64,000 bases of DNA from the NCBI GenBank assembly GCA_963678675.1, contig OY783198.1:23174684-23238683 (forward strand), in the 5' to 3' direction. The notes beneath the pieces were generated by a model. The model saw nothing but the letters and a program-made list of their open reading frames with translations, ran no database searches and had not been told where the DNA came from. Each line of letters starts with the position of its first letter. Position 1 is the stretch's first letter. Origin of the DNA: Xiphydria camelus. Its lineage: Eukaryota; Arthropoda; Insecta; Hymenoptera; Xiphydriidae. Below are positions 10,803 through 25,089 of this stretch, in pieces. A program made the position numbers and the translations under genes.

Positions 10803-13800
10803 CTGGAAGGAGAAAAAATCATCTCCGTATGGAAAACTCCTTTTCGGGGAGCCTAGATAGCCCAGGCACATAAATTTGAACGTCCCTCCGCTCCTCACCG
10901 AATACTGAATATTCGAGGGGTGATCCCTCTTGCCGCACAGGTAGTCCGGCGTTTTGCAACAGCTATCCGGTACCAGCCTTCCCATTTTAATAACATCCTC
11001 GTCCTTGCGCCATTCGCTGGCGAGCCAGTCCTCGAACCTCAGGGCGCCGCAGCAGGCGAACTGCGAAAGGAACGGCGAAGGCACGATTGAAGCAGTTCCA
11101 ACGAGCCGCCAAGCTCGAGACGAGGACGCGTTAACGACGACGATAACGATAACGCGGATGACGATAATGGGGCGTTGTCGGAAGTCATGGATGGAACGAA
11201 GGGATGGGAGGTTTCGCGCGTCCCGTCATATTTTTCTACTCGAGCGGCAAGTGGGTCCGTTGCAATGGTAAAATGTGGACCAACTATGAGAAATATTACC
11301 GAGCGACGCAATTTTGACCGGTAATCATTCCGAAGAGGTTCACCGCGGTCGTTAACTTGGTGGCAGGATTCCCGCGGTGCGTCATCTCGACGGAGCGAGA
11401 AGAAAGAGGACGCGATTCGCCGCGGGGAGGAAAAACTTTTTCCTTCGAAAGGAAGCGAGAAAGAGTCTAGCCATCCACTCCATTATTAATTTCAACCTCT
11501 CCGGTCGGAGGGGGGCTATACATAGACGGTTTAATCCGAAAAGACGTTCGACAATCGCATTTAGTTAAGCGCCAAGAAGGGTCTCTCAGGAGACGGGCTT
11601 AACTCAGCGTGGCGAAGTTTACGCGCTTTTGTATCTTGGCGAGCTCGAGCAGCGCGTCGCGAACGACGCGAGATAAAATATGAAAGGTCCGCGGGGGGAG
11701 AACGCTCCCGCGATCATCCCGCGACGAAGTTACGCTCCACGTTATTCCCGGGCTCCGAGAATGTCGACGTCTCTGGAAATTTTTAGGTTCTTGGGAGTGA
11801 AGGGAAGGGAAAAAAGAAAAGGGGCGGTAAGAGGGCGAAGAGGAGAACGAGGGAGCGGAAGGAGGCTCGATTTCGCCTTATCCATTATTAATTTCGAGAC
11901 AAAGTGGAGAGAGAGAGAGAGTTATAGACGGTTTAATCCGAGCCGTCGTGCTGCACGGGGATGGTATTCGACTAGGTGCCGATGTCTGGAGGGATGTACG
12001 GAAACCGCTCTCTCTCTCTTTCTACTCCACCGCTCGACCCCTTCTTTTCTCTATCATCTGCGCGCAGTACAACGAGGTTAATTCCGGAAACCGAACTTTA
12101 CGACTTTTTCCTACCTATCTATAATACCTTCCTTCCTTCCTTCCTTCCTGTTGAATTATGAACCGTACGGAGTGCTCGTACAACGAGGAGCACGATGTCT
12201 CGCAGCGGCAGTATCATTAATTATTAGCGAACTAAAAGTTCGTTCGTCCGTTCGTTCGGTCAGTCAAAGAGGGAGGTATATAGGATGAAAAGCTATACTT
12301 ATACATACGTAAGTATACCTACATACCGGAGGCCATTCGGATCCGCTCGGAGCCAAAGCGCGTCGCGTAGATATTCCCTATACGACGAACAAGGTGATTT
12401 CGGATGTCGATTTTCTTCGACGAAGCGGGTCTCTCGACGTCCGCTAGAGCGAAGATCATGTTACACTATCGCTCGAAAAGAGAGGCTCGAGGAATTGAGA
12501 AAGAATATTTGCGATGCAGATTCTGCAATTTCTAAAGAGTCCACGCAATCGGTAGAGCTGAAGTCGCAAAAATATAACTTCATGATTTTCGATACTCGCA
12601 AATGTCTTTCGGAGCGTAAACTCGCAACACTCGTAATATCAATAGTCGCGCCGCATCCGCAGCCATTCGAATTTGTTTCTCGCAATTGTTTTCCTTTTCC
12701 AGCGGGTAACTACAAAGAGATTCGAAGCGAGCGGTGCGCGCGTCGAAATACATTAGAAGAAATAAAAAATTCTTGAAGGGAGAGTGCGCACGGAACGGCG
12801 CTCGAATAAACAGACACTTTATTTGAGCGCCGCGGTTCGTCTCCGACCGGTCCAAATAACATTTTTCGAGTCAATATTGAATTCGGTATACCGCGACTGG
12901 GTATTACCGTCGCTGGCTAAAAGGAAAGGGAGAAGCGAACAGGCGAAGAGACGCGGAGAGTTGAAACTCGGCCCAAAAGGGTAACAACGAGATTCGATGA
13001 TTAGTTGAAATTGTAGAAACGCTTAACACACCTATGCCGTAAAACGAGTGACGTCGATTTTAACCTGGCGCGACTTTTTCTCCTTTTTCCTATTTATAGG
13101 TACCGCGTGCGATCGACGGCTGCTCGTGCGGAGTCTATTTCGGTTTTCAACGGAGCGTCACTCGTGTCACCATCGCGGAATATAAAATAAGATTACGTAA
13201 CAGCAATCAGACGACTCGTACGAGCACTCGAAGAAAGTCTTCATCGTTACCAGCGATACGCGACGAGCACCGGTGAAGGGTAGGAAGTATGAAAACGATT
13301 TATGTGCACGTGATAACGGAAGTACGGATAGGGGACGACGGCGTGGCTGTACCTATATACCTTTCAATAACTGGTACTTTCGTGGCGAGCCGTGAAAAAC
13401 GAGGGAAATGGGTGACGGTACGGAACGCCCGGACGCTTCGATTACTCTTTCGTAAACTACAACCCCATCTGCTACCGCTGTAGGAGGCTGCGAAAGGGGA
13501 GAGGGAGTAGCGTCGAAAAAAATCAGGGGCGATAGCACCGTATATTTATACACAGTGGAGGTCCTGGCCGTTATTCGCGATTCAACGATCATCGACGAAA
13601 GGTGGAAAATGAAAAAAACCGATTTGCGTTTAACGGCTGTACGCGCGAGGGTGGATGCTCGCGAAGAGGCGCCGCGTTCGATACCGATTATTTATCGTCC
13701 TCCGGAGCAGCGGTAAATAAAAATGCGGGCTGTACGCCGTGGCGGCTTCCCTGTCGTTGGTCTCGGTTAATGGATGGCAGTTTCGAGAGACGTTTATATG

Positions 13801-16800
13801 TGATCTTTCGCGATAACGCCCATATATACGCCAACGAGAAAGGGAGAACATTCTAGGAGCAGCGAGATACTAGCACGGCGTACCAACGTGACTACGCGCC
13901 GAGCGCGAACCGCGAGATATTGCGCGCGCACGTGCACGATTTAACGTAACCGTGTAGCGTGTTACGGGCGCATAAATGTGGATAAGTATGGACGGATACC
14001 GTTCAGGTATCATAGCTGAAGAGCTTCGAGAGAAAAACTCGGAGTTTATCTCACGTTCCGGGATCACGCGAGGTTCTGCAAAATATTCCTTCTTTTTTCC
14101 ACGAGAAAGACGCCCGTATTTTTCAGCGCTTCGATTTAACTGCCGTTCGTCTTCTTCCTCGTCCGTTTTGTGGGTCGATGAGTTTTTACTTTTTGCGCGT
14201 TGGAAGGACGAGGCGCTGCAGGTTTTGCCGACGCCGAGGAAACGTGCGGATATCGTGTGGTCGAAGATGGACGGGGAATTCGAGCAGACGTGAGATGTAT
14301 AGCCACCTATTTGTATACTCCACTCGGCAAGGACGATGACGCCGATCGAACGTAGAAAAACAAGCTCGACCGTAGATTTAAAGCCAGCTGGAAATGAACG
14401 TTTGGGGATAGCGCCACTCACCTCTTTCTGCATCATGTCGATCGCAGACGTTTCTCTGGTCCTCACGGAGTACGTTTCGAGGAACGTTTTGTTCAGGTTC
14501 ATCTTCAGTTCCGGTCCCACCTGCTCCTCGTAAAGCCGCGCCAGCACACCGACTCCCGCCTCCAGGACTAAGACTCCCATCACGACGAAAATGTACTGAA
14601 GGGAAAGAGATGAAAAAAAAGCGTAAAAAACTCGATGAGAAAGTTCAACGGGGGTCGACACTCCTCCTCTCTTCCGTATAGCCCGTACGTTTCTCGGGAA
14701 CTTCCGCGAAGAGGCGCCGAACGCGAGAGCTCGATAAGGATCGACAGGCGCGTGGCGAGGGGCGCGAGAAGGGAAGTCGCGGGAGGTCGATCGAAAATAG
14801 TTCTGACGGAGGAAGTCGAATAGAGTGCGACGTATGCGAGAAGAGTGTCGCAAGTCAACATTTCAATTTTTAGGCTTTGGTGTGTTTCCATGCAATTCTG
14901 AGGTACAATCATTTTATAATAGTGATCTAGCTCGCAGTCATTAAAAAAAAAATAATATCAGCCTTAATCTTTCTTGACGAAATCAACTTCATACGAATGT
15001 TTGCTTCAATAAGGTTACAAACACTGTGTGACAATATTTCACTCTTACGACAGTCTTGTCGCAAATGTGCGATATGTACATATGTACGTACGTATACACG
15101 AACGCGACTAGGCGCAACGCGGTCTTCCACTGATGTACGCGCCGCGGCGATGCGCCGACCACACTTACGCGCGTTCGTAGAGATGTCGAAGGAAGAAGTA
15201 AAAGCGTGTACACGGTTCCGTGGAAAGGGCATCGCGCGGGGTGCTGTTACGACCGAGAATGTCGGCGTTAATATGACGTTCCAACGACTATTCGTCGAAT
15301 CTTTACCCTTTACCTCTGTCATCGTCGCTCTTAATCTTAAATCGAGCGTTCGCACGTGCGAAGTCGTACGTTTCCCTTACCCAATCGCGTTGGGATTTCA
15401 GAGTCCGCGATTGCGACGGAAATGCGAGTAGGTGTGTACCACAGTGCATGTGTTGGTCGTACCAGCTGTATCTCGAGAAGATCAAATGCGCGCGAATGTG
15501 CGAGAAAGTTGCGCATCGATTTTGGCGCAGGTGCTAGCTCGCTTAAATCGCCCGTGCCCGTACGTTCGTTTCGCGTGGAATCGCGCGCGCCTCTCGGGTA
15601 AGGAGGAGCTACATTTACATAAAATTCTATTTACATACCGCTGTTGCGAGTAGGAGTGGAGGAAAACTAATGCGCGTTGCGTTGGAAAGCTCGCGCTTCG
15701 CGAAACGAACGACGACGGAGTCGTACAGTGCGGGTTGGCGACCGAATGGGCGAGGGGGGGTTGGACGGAGAGTGGATTGTCGTTCGTATACCGCGCCGAT
15801 GGTCTTTTCCCCGGAATAACGGACGAACGGTGGGGACGGCGGAATTTCGCGGTCGAATTGCAGATTTATCGACTTATTCGGAACACGTTACGGGAAGGTG
15901 CAATGATAAATCGATGCCCGCGCGTATATACTTCTGTCTCTGCCTTTTTGGATGAGAAAGAGGGAGAGAGATAGAGAGCGAGCGCGAGACAAAGTATACG
16001 TGGGTTTCGCTACACGATACCGCGGACGACACGCGAGCGTTCCTGCTTACGCTGTAATACATTGTATACATTGATCTTCGTGAGTGCTCGCGGTCGATAT
16101 CGTATATCTATTTCTCTCGATAATCGATCGCAGCGACGTCGAAGAATCGCGATGGATCCGGAAGCTGTCTCGCCATTCGCTACGAGCGAAAGAGGGAAAA
16201 AGGTTACCGTAAAACGTGCGTTAAACGGCGGAACGAGCAATCTCGTCGGTGGTGAACGAGACACGCGGTCGAGGGGGAGTGGAACGCTCGCGGTGAAGGG
16301 GTCCATAATTTTCATGAAACCACCGAGTATGGCGGTCGCTGCATATTCATCGCGTGAAAACGCGTGTACCTGCGCTGCCCGATTATTCGGTCCCACGTAG
16401 AGCGGAACGAGTGCGCCGGGTATGTGTGCACACCGGGGAGGAGGAAGGAGTCGCCGGGAGTTGTCGATTCCACCGCGGAAAGAAACGCTATACGCGGGTG
16501 CGCCGTGTCTTCGAAGAGGACATTTTAATTTGTAATTCCATTTAACTTAATTATCATTGCGCGGTCGCAACGCGGATTCGTGGACTTAATTAACAGACCG
16601 CCGTCGAGAGGCTCGGCGACGTTATTAATCGAGCTTTGGAGTGCGCAGGTCCGCATAACGGCCGGCGCGAGTCGGAATGTACATACATATGCCGCGGGAA
16701 CCACGCGTGCGTATACCCAGGTTATACCGGGGCGATCGAAGTGTTGGGGTCCGAAAATCACGGAAGTTCGACGCCGAGGATCCGTCGCGTTTGCTTAAAA

Positions 16801-19800
16801 ATTGCAAACGTATTCTTACCGAGGGGAGCGAAACGAACGATGAGCGCTACGCGCCTCCGGAACTTTTTTCAACTTTGCGGCAAAGCAGCTCCGTTTTATA
16901 CGTTATACGGGGTGGATCAAGTCGTAGGTACCGCGATATACTCGCGGTTACATCGGAGATCGTATAATTTTCATTATCTCCGTAACCGCCCGGATATACC
17001 TATACCGCAGTCGATGCGCTACTTCCACTCTCGCGATAATATACCCCAGAAACACAAAATCCCCCTCCTCTCCGGAGGCGAAAGGTCGAGGGGTACGCTA
17101 TACTCATATCCGTACGGGGGAGGGAAAGATAGTTGTAGTTAAATACGCAACGAGGTAACGGAGCGCGTATAGGTACAAAGTTAATGATTTCCAATTAGCT
17201 TCGTTTAGCACGGCGGTCCTCGCGGGCGCTGCTCTTCCTTAATCACCGCGGGTTATCAATCTTGGTTATTCGCGGACCGATCTAATTGTCCGTAACGACC
17301 ACTCGTGTTTGCCATCGCCATCATTGGTTCAACCGACTGCAGTCGGACCCGCGGCATCAACGATCCGTGTCCGCCTAATGACGCTCCACACGGCCGCGAC
17401 GCGTGCACCTGCGGTAATACCCGCGAACCACTCTCAGACCACGCGTGCGCGCGTTCCACTCGTTTGCCGCGCCTCTGTCGTGAAATTCAGCGGCGCTGGC
17501 TTTTCTCGGCGCGCGTTGTTCGCCGCGAAAAATGGTTCGTTTCGGCGGGGCGCGTGGTTCTCGATATCAGCCGCGGTCCGACCCGCGGGGTAGATCGAAG
17601 CGTCCACCGAAACGTGTAATTAATTCGCCGGGACAAAACGACGACTGTCCCGCGCCGCCGCAGTTGCTCCTTCACCGGCACCGGCGCGGCGCGAGTTTTA
17701 TCGAAATTGGTAGAGCGAGGTTGAGTGTCCCACACGGGAAACCCGCCGCGAGAGCTCTCCCCCCCCCCCCTCTTTATTTTTTATCTCTTTTTCGATCGCG
17801 CTACTCGCGAACCGGTCTCGCCGTATCCGACCGTATTTGCATGGCGTAACGAGGAGCGCATCGCGCGGATATCCCCCATACGCTTATACGTACGGAGAGA
17901 TCCGGGACACGCCTTTTAGGGGGTGGGATTTTATACACCGCGCGTCGCGCGAAACGACAACGTCGATGAGACCGCGAGAATTTCGTCTTCCACGGGTGCG
18001 CTCGCTGTTGGAGGGATTATCGTTCCTAAATTCGTTCGTACAGTTGGCAACTGTCCCGCGACTACGTCCATACCCGAGTCTTCGCGATGTCGTGACGCGA
18101 AGGAGACCGCGAAGTGGGTACCTGTGTCGTTGCGCGTAATTGCCACTGGACGCGCTACTCCGCTTCGGCGGCTTAATTATAGATGCCTTCGTGAAAATCG
18201 TAACTGGCAGCCGTTCCCGCGGTCCGTGCTCTTTGGATGTCACCAACGAGTACCTGTACCATCGCGTACAATAGTTACGGGAATGTTGGCTCTGGTGTAA
18301 AATAATATTCGTGGGATAAATCGGGGAAGATAGTTTTGTCCACGGGGAAAGAAATTAGTTGGATCTGCTAATGATTACTCGCGAGTAATTATTTATTTAC
18401 ACCGATTAGATCTTTTTTCATATCAATCAGATATTTCTTCGCTGCAATCGCATACTATTCCACATGATTGTAGAAGAAAGAGATATCAAATTGGCGTGGT
18501 AATAGATTTTATTGATATAAATAAACGATTGATCGCGAACCCGCAACTTTACACCCGTTAACGAATTACTTTCCGTCCACGAAAAACATCTCTCACGCCT
18601 CGAGAATAGTCCCCCCCCCCCTGACCAATTTGAATCCTTATTAATATTCTTTTTATTGAGAAATAAATAAATTTATGATTTGTCGTTTTTAGCAAGAAAA
18701 ATTTACATTTACATGGGTTAAATTTGACTAGTTTATTCATCGAAAATTACTTTTCGATTGTGATGAAAAAATCTCATTCCAAAGGGGAATAAATTCTATC
18801 GTTTGTCAATTCGGTTTGCACAGTTAGTCAGAAAAATGACACTTTTTCCTCATCTTCTAGGTTAGAAGTTCTCTTTTTTTTTCTCTCCGTGTAGAAGAAA
18901 GAAATATCAAATTGACGCGGTAATAGATTTTGTTGATATAAATAAACGATTACTCGCGAACCCGCAAGTAATTTTCAGCAGATTCAACTAATTCTTTTTC
19001 TCTGCGTACGCTTGCAGGAATAACGAATTTCTCGAGGAGCTTTCTTATTTTCCGTCCAGTCTATTCGATCTCGCCGACGGAGAGAGAAAGCGCTAAGGCG
19101 ATCCATTCTGCTGATAAATTAACGCTCGGCATGATATAATATACCCGCTATATCGCGCGAATCGAGATCTCTCGGCGCGCCTGCTAATTGACAGTTTAGT
19201 GGGACGGGTCGCAGCGGCGCGCGTCGGCAGTCCATCAAACGCTATTGTGCGTCGCACCGGAGCTGCGATCGACGCCCGAGGACTGCACGTTTCGTCGGTG
19301 CGCCGCTCCGATTCGCGTGGACACGACGCTACTTTGGAGAGGAAACGCGAAAGCCCCGCGGAGTATGTCTACGCTGCGCTATACGCGCGAAGCGGAATCG
19401 AGATTGCATCGATAGTTTCTCCAGCTCGAAGCCAGTGGCGGTCATCGCTTCCCCCTCAGTTTATTTATCCTATAACGTGCATACGGGAAAAGTACTATAC
19501 CGACTCCCCGTCGGTTATCCGCCTGACTTACCTACGCGGTACCGCAAAAATGTTAATTGACCGCCGTATACGGTCCCGTCTAACGAGGCGATGCACGACG
19601 ACCGGACCGCGTTAAGTGGATACTCGTCTGATCGGGAGGAGGGACTGAAATTTCCAAGAATCGCGAGTGTAAGGGTCAGGGAATTTCGTCGTCCCCCAAC
19701 GTTGAAATTCCGCGATCGATGCAAGCGGAATTTGATCCTAGAGATCCTCGCTCTTGGCGCTCGACGGGAAATGTTCGCGAAAGTTCGTGAAACTTGTATT

Positions 19801-22800
19801 TTACGCGCGAGAGGAAAAAGGTGAAGCGTACGTGTACCCGAGGGATCGCGGGAAGTTTTGTCGTTGAAACGACGCTGGGTGATAGAACCGTCGTTCCGAA
19901 AGGGATCGGATTGAGAGTCCGAGCGGTCGCGGTCGGTTCGAAAAGGCGCGCAAAAAGTGCGAAAGCCCGGTGCCGCGGTGAATGCCTCGCGCAACCGTGC
20001 ATTATAGTTAGGCGCAAGAAAATTGTCTCAACAGCCGACGTTGGCTCGCCTCGCTGAAGGGCCGCGCAATTATAAAGACACTAAGCCGACGAGCAGCCGA
20101 CCGCCGCGCACCTTACGTTCCTCATTGAATCTTTACTGCCGCGAGAGATTGGCCGCCGTCCGAGTTTGGCGCGGCGGGAAAACGCGGCGCTCTCCTCGTA
20201 AAACAGGAAATCGCGAAAGGTGCGACGAGTTCGCGTATAGAGGGGCAATTTGCGCGAATTCTTCGAGACGTACGCATTTTGCAGACTTGTTCTTTGACGA
20301 AAGGAGGACAAATACCGAGAACGGTGTACAACGAAACCGAATGAAATGAGAGAAAAGCAATTGAAGAAAAATACACTCGGCAATTATCGAATCAAGTATT
20401 CACGAAAGATGCTTCTCCCCCCCCCCCCCCCCCCCCCGGGGAACATTACGATCCTTCCTTGTTTCCCTCTCTCCCGGAACCCGCTCGTCTCGTCTTCGTC
20501 ATCCTCCTCCTCCCCCTCCTCAACGTTGTCGCCATTCTTGACGAGGGTCCCGGGATACGACAGAGAAGAGGTCGAGACAGCCACGGACGAGATGCCGGGA
20601 AAGAGCGAGGGATGAGAGCGGGATTCGAGCCGTACGCGAGAGAGAAGAGGGTTTAGCGCGCGGTATGGAGATGGGAGCCTTTTGTGTACGTATAAGGGCA
20701 TCGATAATAGGGGCAGGCTGCGCCGCTGAGACACGGCACCGATAATTATGCGTATCGTCGCGGCACTCCCGCTTTCGCGGCGGCGCAAGATACACGTATC
20801 AGGCCGGCGCCGACCGGTTCGCCGTTTACTCGTTCAGATTTGACGCTCGGCTCGTCACTCTTCGCCCGGACAGTTTAACGGCCACGAAAATTAGAGAACG
20901 GCGAGTCGTTGGGCGATTTTACCGGAAGATTCGCTTCCCCCGAGTTCTCGCTACGTCGCGCGTACCTACAAAGTAGCGCGCGGACGCTCTACGATTCCTT
21001 CCGTTCCCCTCGGGCGACGGAGTCGATATACTCGGGTATATATATATCCTCGGTACGCGTACGAAGCTCCGGCCTCACGCATCGCGAATGAGCGAGTGCC
21101 GTCTCGCTGGTCGTTGCACCTCCGCATAAATTGGCCTTAAGTACTCCGACGGGGGCACTCAGGGAGTAATGCGGTTTCGCCCGCAGCATTTGGAGGAACT
21201 GGTTCGAGAGCCGTCGAGGGCGTCGGCCATTCGCGAAGATCACTTTGTCGCGATACATAATTTGTATAGGAGGGAGATATGTATTTTCACAAACGGGATG
21301 GACGATGTATACATATACGAGTATATATCGTTCGATAGAAGTATGTATGCGTGTGCACAGAGGCGTGTTCGTAAATGCGGACGCGAGGAGAAACGGGGAG
21401 TGTTTACGATCATCGGGTGCGGGTAATCGCCCCGCGGTACGACCGATGACCGCGGGGGAATTGCTCGATCTTACCGGATCTTTTGCCTCGAGTTCCTTCG
21501 TTTCGCGGTGCGACAAACGTTTTCGACGTTCGAGGAAGATAACGAAGGAATGAGCGGTTCTCGTGTTTACGAGTCGAGTCGAAGGGAATGAAGGGTGTTC
21601 TCAGAAAAAAAGCATAATTCTATCCACGAGAAAGGATCGGTCGATCCCCTCGGGCGGATCTTCCCAGAACTTCTTTCCAATGATCGCGCGAATAAAAAAA
21701 TGTTTCGCCCTGCTCGGCGCGAATTGAGAACGACGAATGACGCGCGTTCGAACGACGCCTCGCGCCTGAAAATTCGCTCTCGCGACGCGCCTCGATCTAC
21801 AATGTACCTAGTGGAGCTGATGACGCGGAAGCTGACGGTGAGAGCGAGGAGATCGAGCCGAACCAAGTTCCTTCCGAGCGACGGAGATGATAACCGTCGC
21901 GCGGATCGGACCCGCTCCACCACTCGAACGCTTTAAACCGAAGCGGCCACGATCGATGTCGGTAATTAAGACCGGCTCCGAAGTCGACCGTAGCTGGTGT
22001 GACTCCGCCTAGCGACTACCGCGGCCTGTGGTTAGCGGCGGTTGTTAGGAGCGTTTAACTGTCATTTAAGCGGGATTAAAGATAATCCAGTTCACCCGTT
22101 ACGCCTGGAGAGCGCGGCGGCTACCTCGTACTAACTCTCGATCAAGGACGTTTTATCGACCGTGAGCTTTGGCGAAATAAGAGCCGCGAACGCAGTATTA
22201 GTGCGCTTGAGAAAAAAAAAACCGCCCTTGCGCGAGTCAGAGGTGAACGCGTTTCCGATCTTTCGGGGCTCTTGATCTTTTCCGCTGTTTTTTTCGCAGT
22301 GTGAATTACGCCGATGAGCGTCTCAACGTGATTAATACGCGTGGAAGCAATTCGTGTCGCGTTTGAGACGTACTCGAGGGAAGATTCCTACGGAAAGAAG
22401 AAAATTCGTGCGAAATACTACGGGCCACTCGTCGAATTCATGGCACCGTTGAATACCCACTCCGCGTCGCGCGAGAGGCGCGACGCCGACGGGACGCGGC
22501 TATCGGTCAATCGACTAATCGCCAGGAGGCGGAAACGCATCTGGGTCCCCAGGCTACGCGCTCGTTTCGATACCGATAACCCGACTTATAGCCGTAGGCG
22601 TTTCAACCTCGGCGGACCAACAACTCGACTAATCTCGCGCACTACATACGAAATTAATCAAGCGCGAGCGCGACGGTGACTAATCGGCGCGAGGGAACGT
22701 CTAACACTCGGTTAAATCGTCGAGTCGCTTAACGAGCCGGAACATTTTTCAGGGTCCGAACTCGAACGCTCCCCGCTGCTCCGTCGCAGAACGGTCCCGC

Positions 22801-25047
22801 GAGGCGACCGTGTAATTCCGTGAGAAATAATTAGCAATGAATCCCTCGCAATGCAATTGAAGGGTGCCATATGCAAAAAGGTGTAAGTGCCATTTTCAGC
22901 AAAATATGGTTTTCTATTACGAATAGGAAGTATGTGAAATTTTTTGGAGAATTTTTATTAAAAAATGTATATCTATATTAGGCAGAATCTATACTGAACA
23001 GAATCAGATACCTAATACGTAAAGCTAATTTTTTTTTTCATTAAAATTGTTACATTAATTACTCCTGTAAAATTCTTCTGTTTGTACATAACACGTTTTG
23101 CATATGGCACCCTTCAATTATACATAGGTATAGTATAAATTACGCGAAAGTGTCCGACGTACGGAAATTCCGTACACGGAGGACGTCTACTCACCACCAA
23201 CAGGATGCATCGATTCTCCGAAGTGACGCCACCGCAGCCGAGCCAACTGCCGATCACAGCCAGAACTCCCGCGGCTATCAGGGCGTACGCCAAAATCGGG
23301 TACGTCGACGTCGCCAATAAAGACACGTAGCCGTGCTTCGACACGACGGTCCAGATGCCGATTCCACCCACCGCTAATCCGGACAGCTGAAACACGCGAA
23401 CGGACGGTGCGATGAGAGACCCGCGACGTTCGGAGACTCCGATTGCGAGCTTTCGAACTATGTATAGCCGGGCGGTCGGTTTCGTGTTCCGTCGCCGTGT
23501 CAACAAAGTCGCGCGCTTCGTTGGGCCCGTCTCGATTCCGCTCGATGGAAACGCGCGACGATTTTAAGGCGATCCTATTTCACTCGCCGGGGCATAGGTA
23601 ACAGCGCGAAGTTGTAAACAAGGCTGGACGAGAAGGGACCAACTCTCGTGCGCTATATCGATCGTCCTACCGAAGAGAGGAGCGCGCACACACCGCGAAA
23701 GATAAGCGTAGCGCCCCCCTCCTCTGCCGCTACTCCTCGCGCGTATGGCTATACGTGGATAAAGTTGTAAGATTTTACGGCGCCGCGCCGGTACCTGGCA
23801 CCGTCGTCAACCCGATTCCGATCTTCATTGCTCGTTTCCGTGAGAGTCTCTCGCAAGTTAGCCGTCGGCCAACTTCGGCCCGAGTGTGCGTCGCACGCTC
23901 GTGCTCGTGTCCCAACCTACGCGTGTACGTGTAATATACACACGTACCCATCGGGACGCGGGTTATGTGTAGGTACGAGAACAGGAGAGGAGACTGCACC
24001 GGATGGTGCGCGGAGCTAGTTCGCAAACTTCGTACCAGGTGGTCGGTGTTATTAAGCAGCGAGAGCGTTAATTCCCAAAGGGCGAATCTTCCGGTGTTCC
24101 TCGAGGAAGGAAAAGAAGGACGTTCCGAAAGACTCCTTCGGAATTTGCCCGTCGGACTTGGAACGCTGCCACCTCGTCGTTTTCGAGAGAACCTACCCTC
24201 CCTGGCTCGGTTCGCCGATTGTGCGAACTGCGCGATAACATCCCAATTAATTAGCGTTCGTCGATCGAGCGCAGAGCGAGGGATAATAGAGTCGATATCA
24301 GGGTACCTATAGCTTCTCGTCCCCCCCGCCACGTCCGACCTTCGAATTTCGGATCGAACCCCCGGGGCTGACGCGACGAAAGTGCAAAGTTCGCAAACTA
24401 TGCACGTGCGTTCCGGGTGATACGCCGACAGGCGATGGGTGTGCCTGTTATCGAGCAGCGTCGTTATCCGCCCTCGTTACCGCGGAAGGTGCGCGCGCGA
24501 CAGCGAGCAATGAATATATACGTACCTGCTTACGTCACGGTACGCATAGACGTATTATTCGCGCGTGAAAGGGCCAGAAGTGGGTGGAATAGGAAACGTA
24601 GGACGACGCGGGGGAGTCGCCCTGGATTAAAATACAACCGTGTGACCGAGGGGAATGGAGGGGAGTGTCACGCGGAGGATAGTCAGCGAACTAGGTGCCG
24701 GGCATTATTAAGCGGCAGTTCCGTCCCGCGGGAAAACGATTCATCTGTGGAAGCGCTACCCCGAGTACGGGGGAGGGGAAGAGTAGCCGTTCTCTCTCTC
24801 TCTCTCTCTCCCTCTCTCTCCCTCTCTCTCTCTCGTTCCTGAGACAGCCGACGGACCTCACGAGTAGACGCGATCCCTGAAGGGTGGTCCGACACATTTC
24901 CTCCTTCCTCACCGAGAGACGTCCGATCTTCGATCTCGAATCGAGCCCCGAGGCGCGGAAACCGGCGCAACGATTATTTTTCATCGTCTCGCTCCTCTTC
25001 AACCGTCGATCCGACTCGCGAGAGTTCGTTCTATTCGTGAGACAGAA

Positions 25048-25089
<42 letters not shown>

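Larger units (their letters stand above)
14596..23194 (-). other. Tetraspanin intron 2 (8.6 kb)
   Basis: No nested gene recognised. It contains an AT-rich insert with 78-base direct repeats (18469-18967), C runs at 17759-17770, 18611-18621 and 20417-20437, and a 257-bp MITE at 22859-23115 next to exon 2. Confidence 0.75.
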
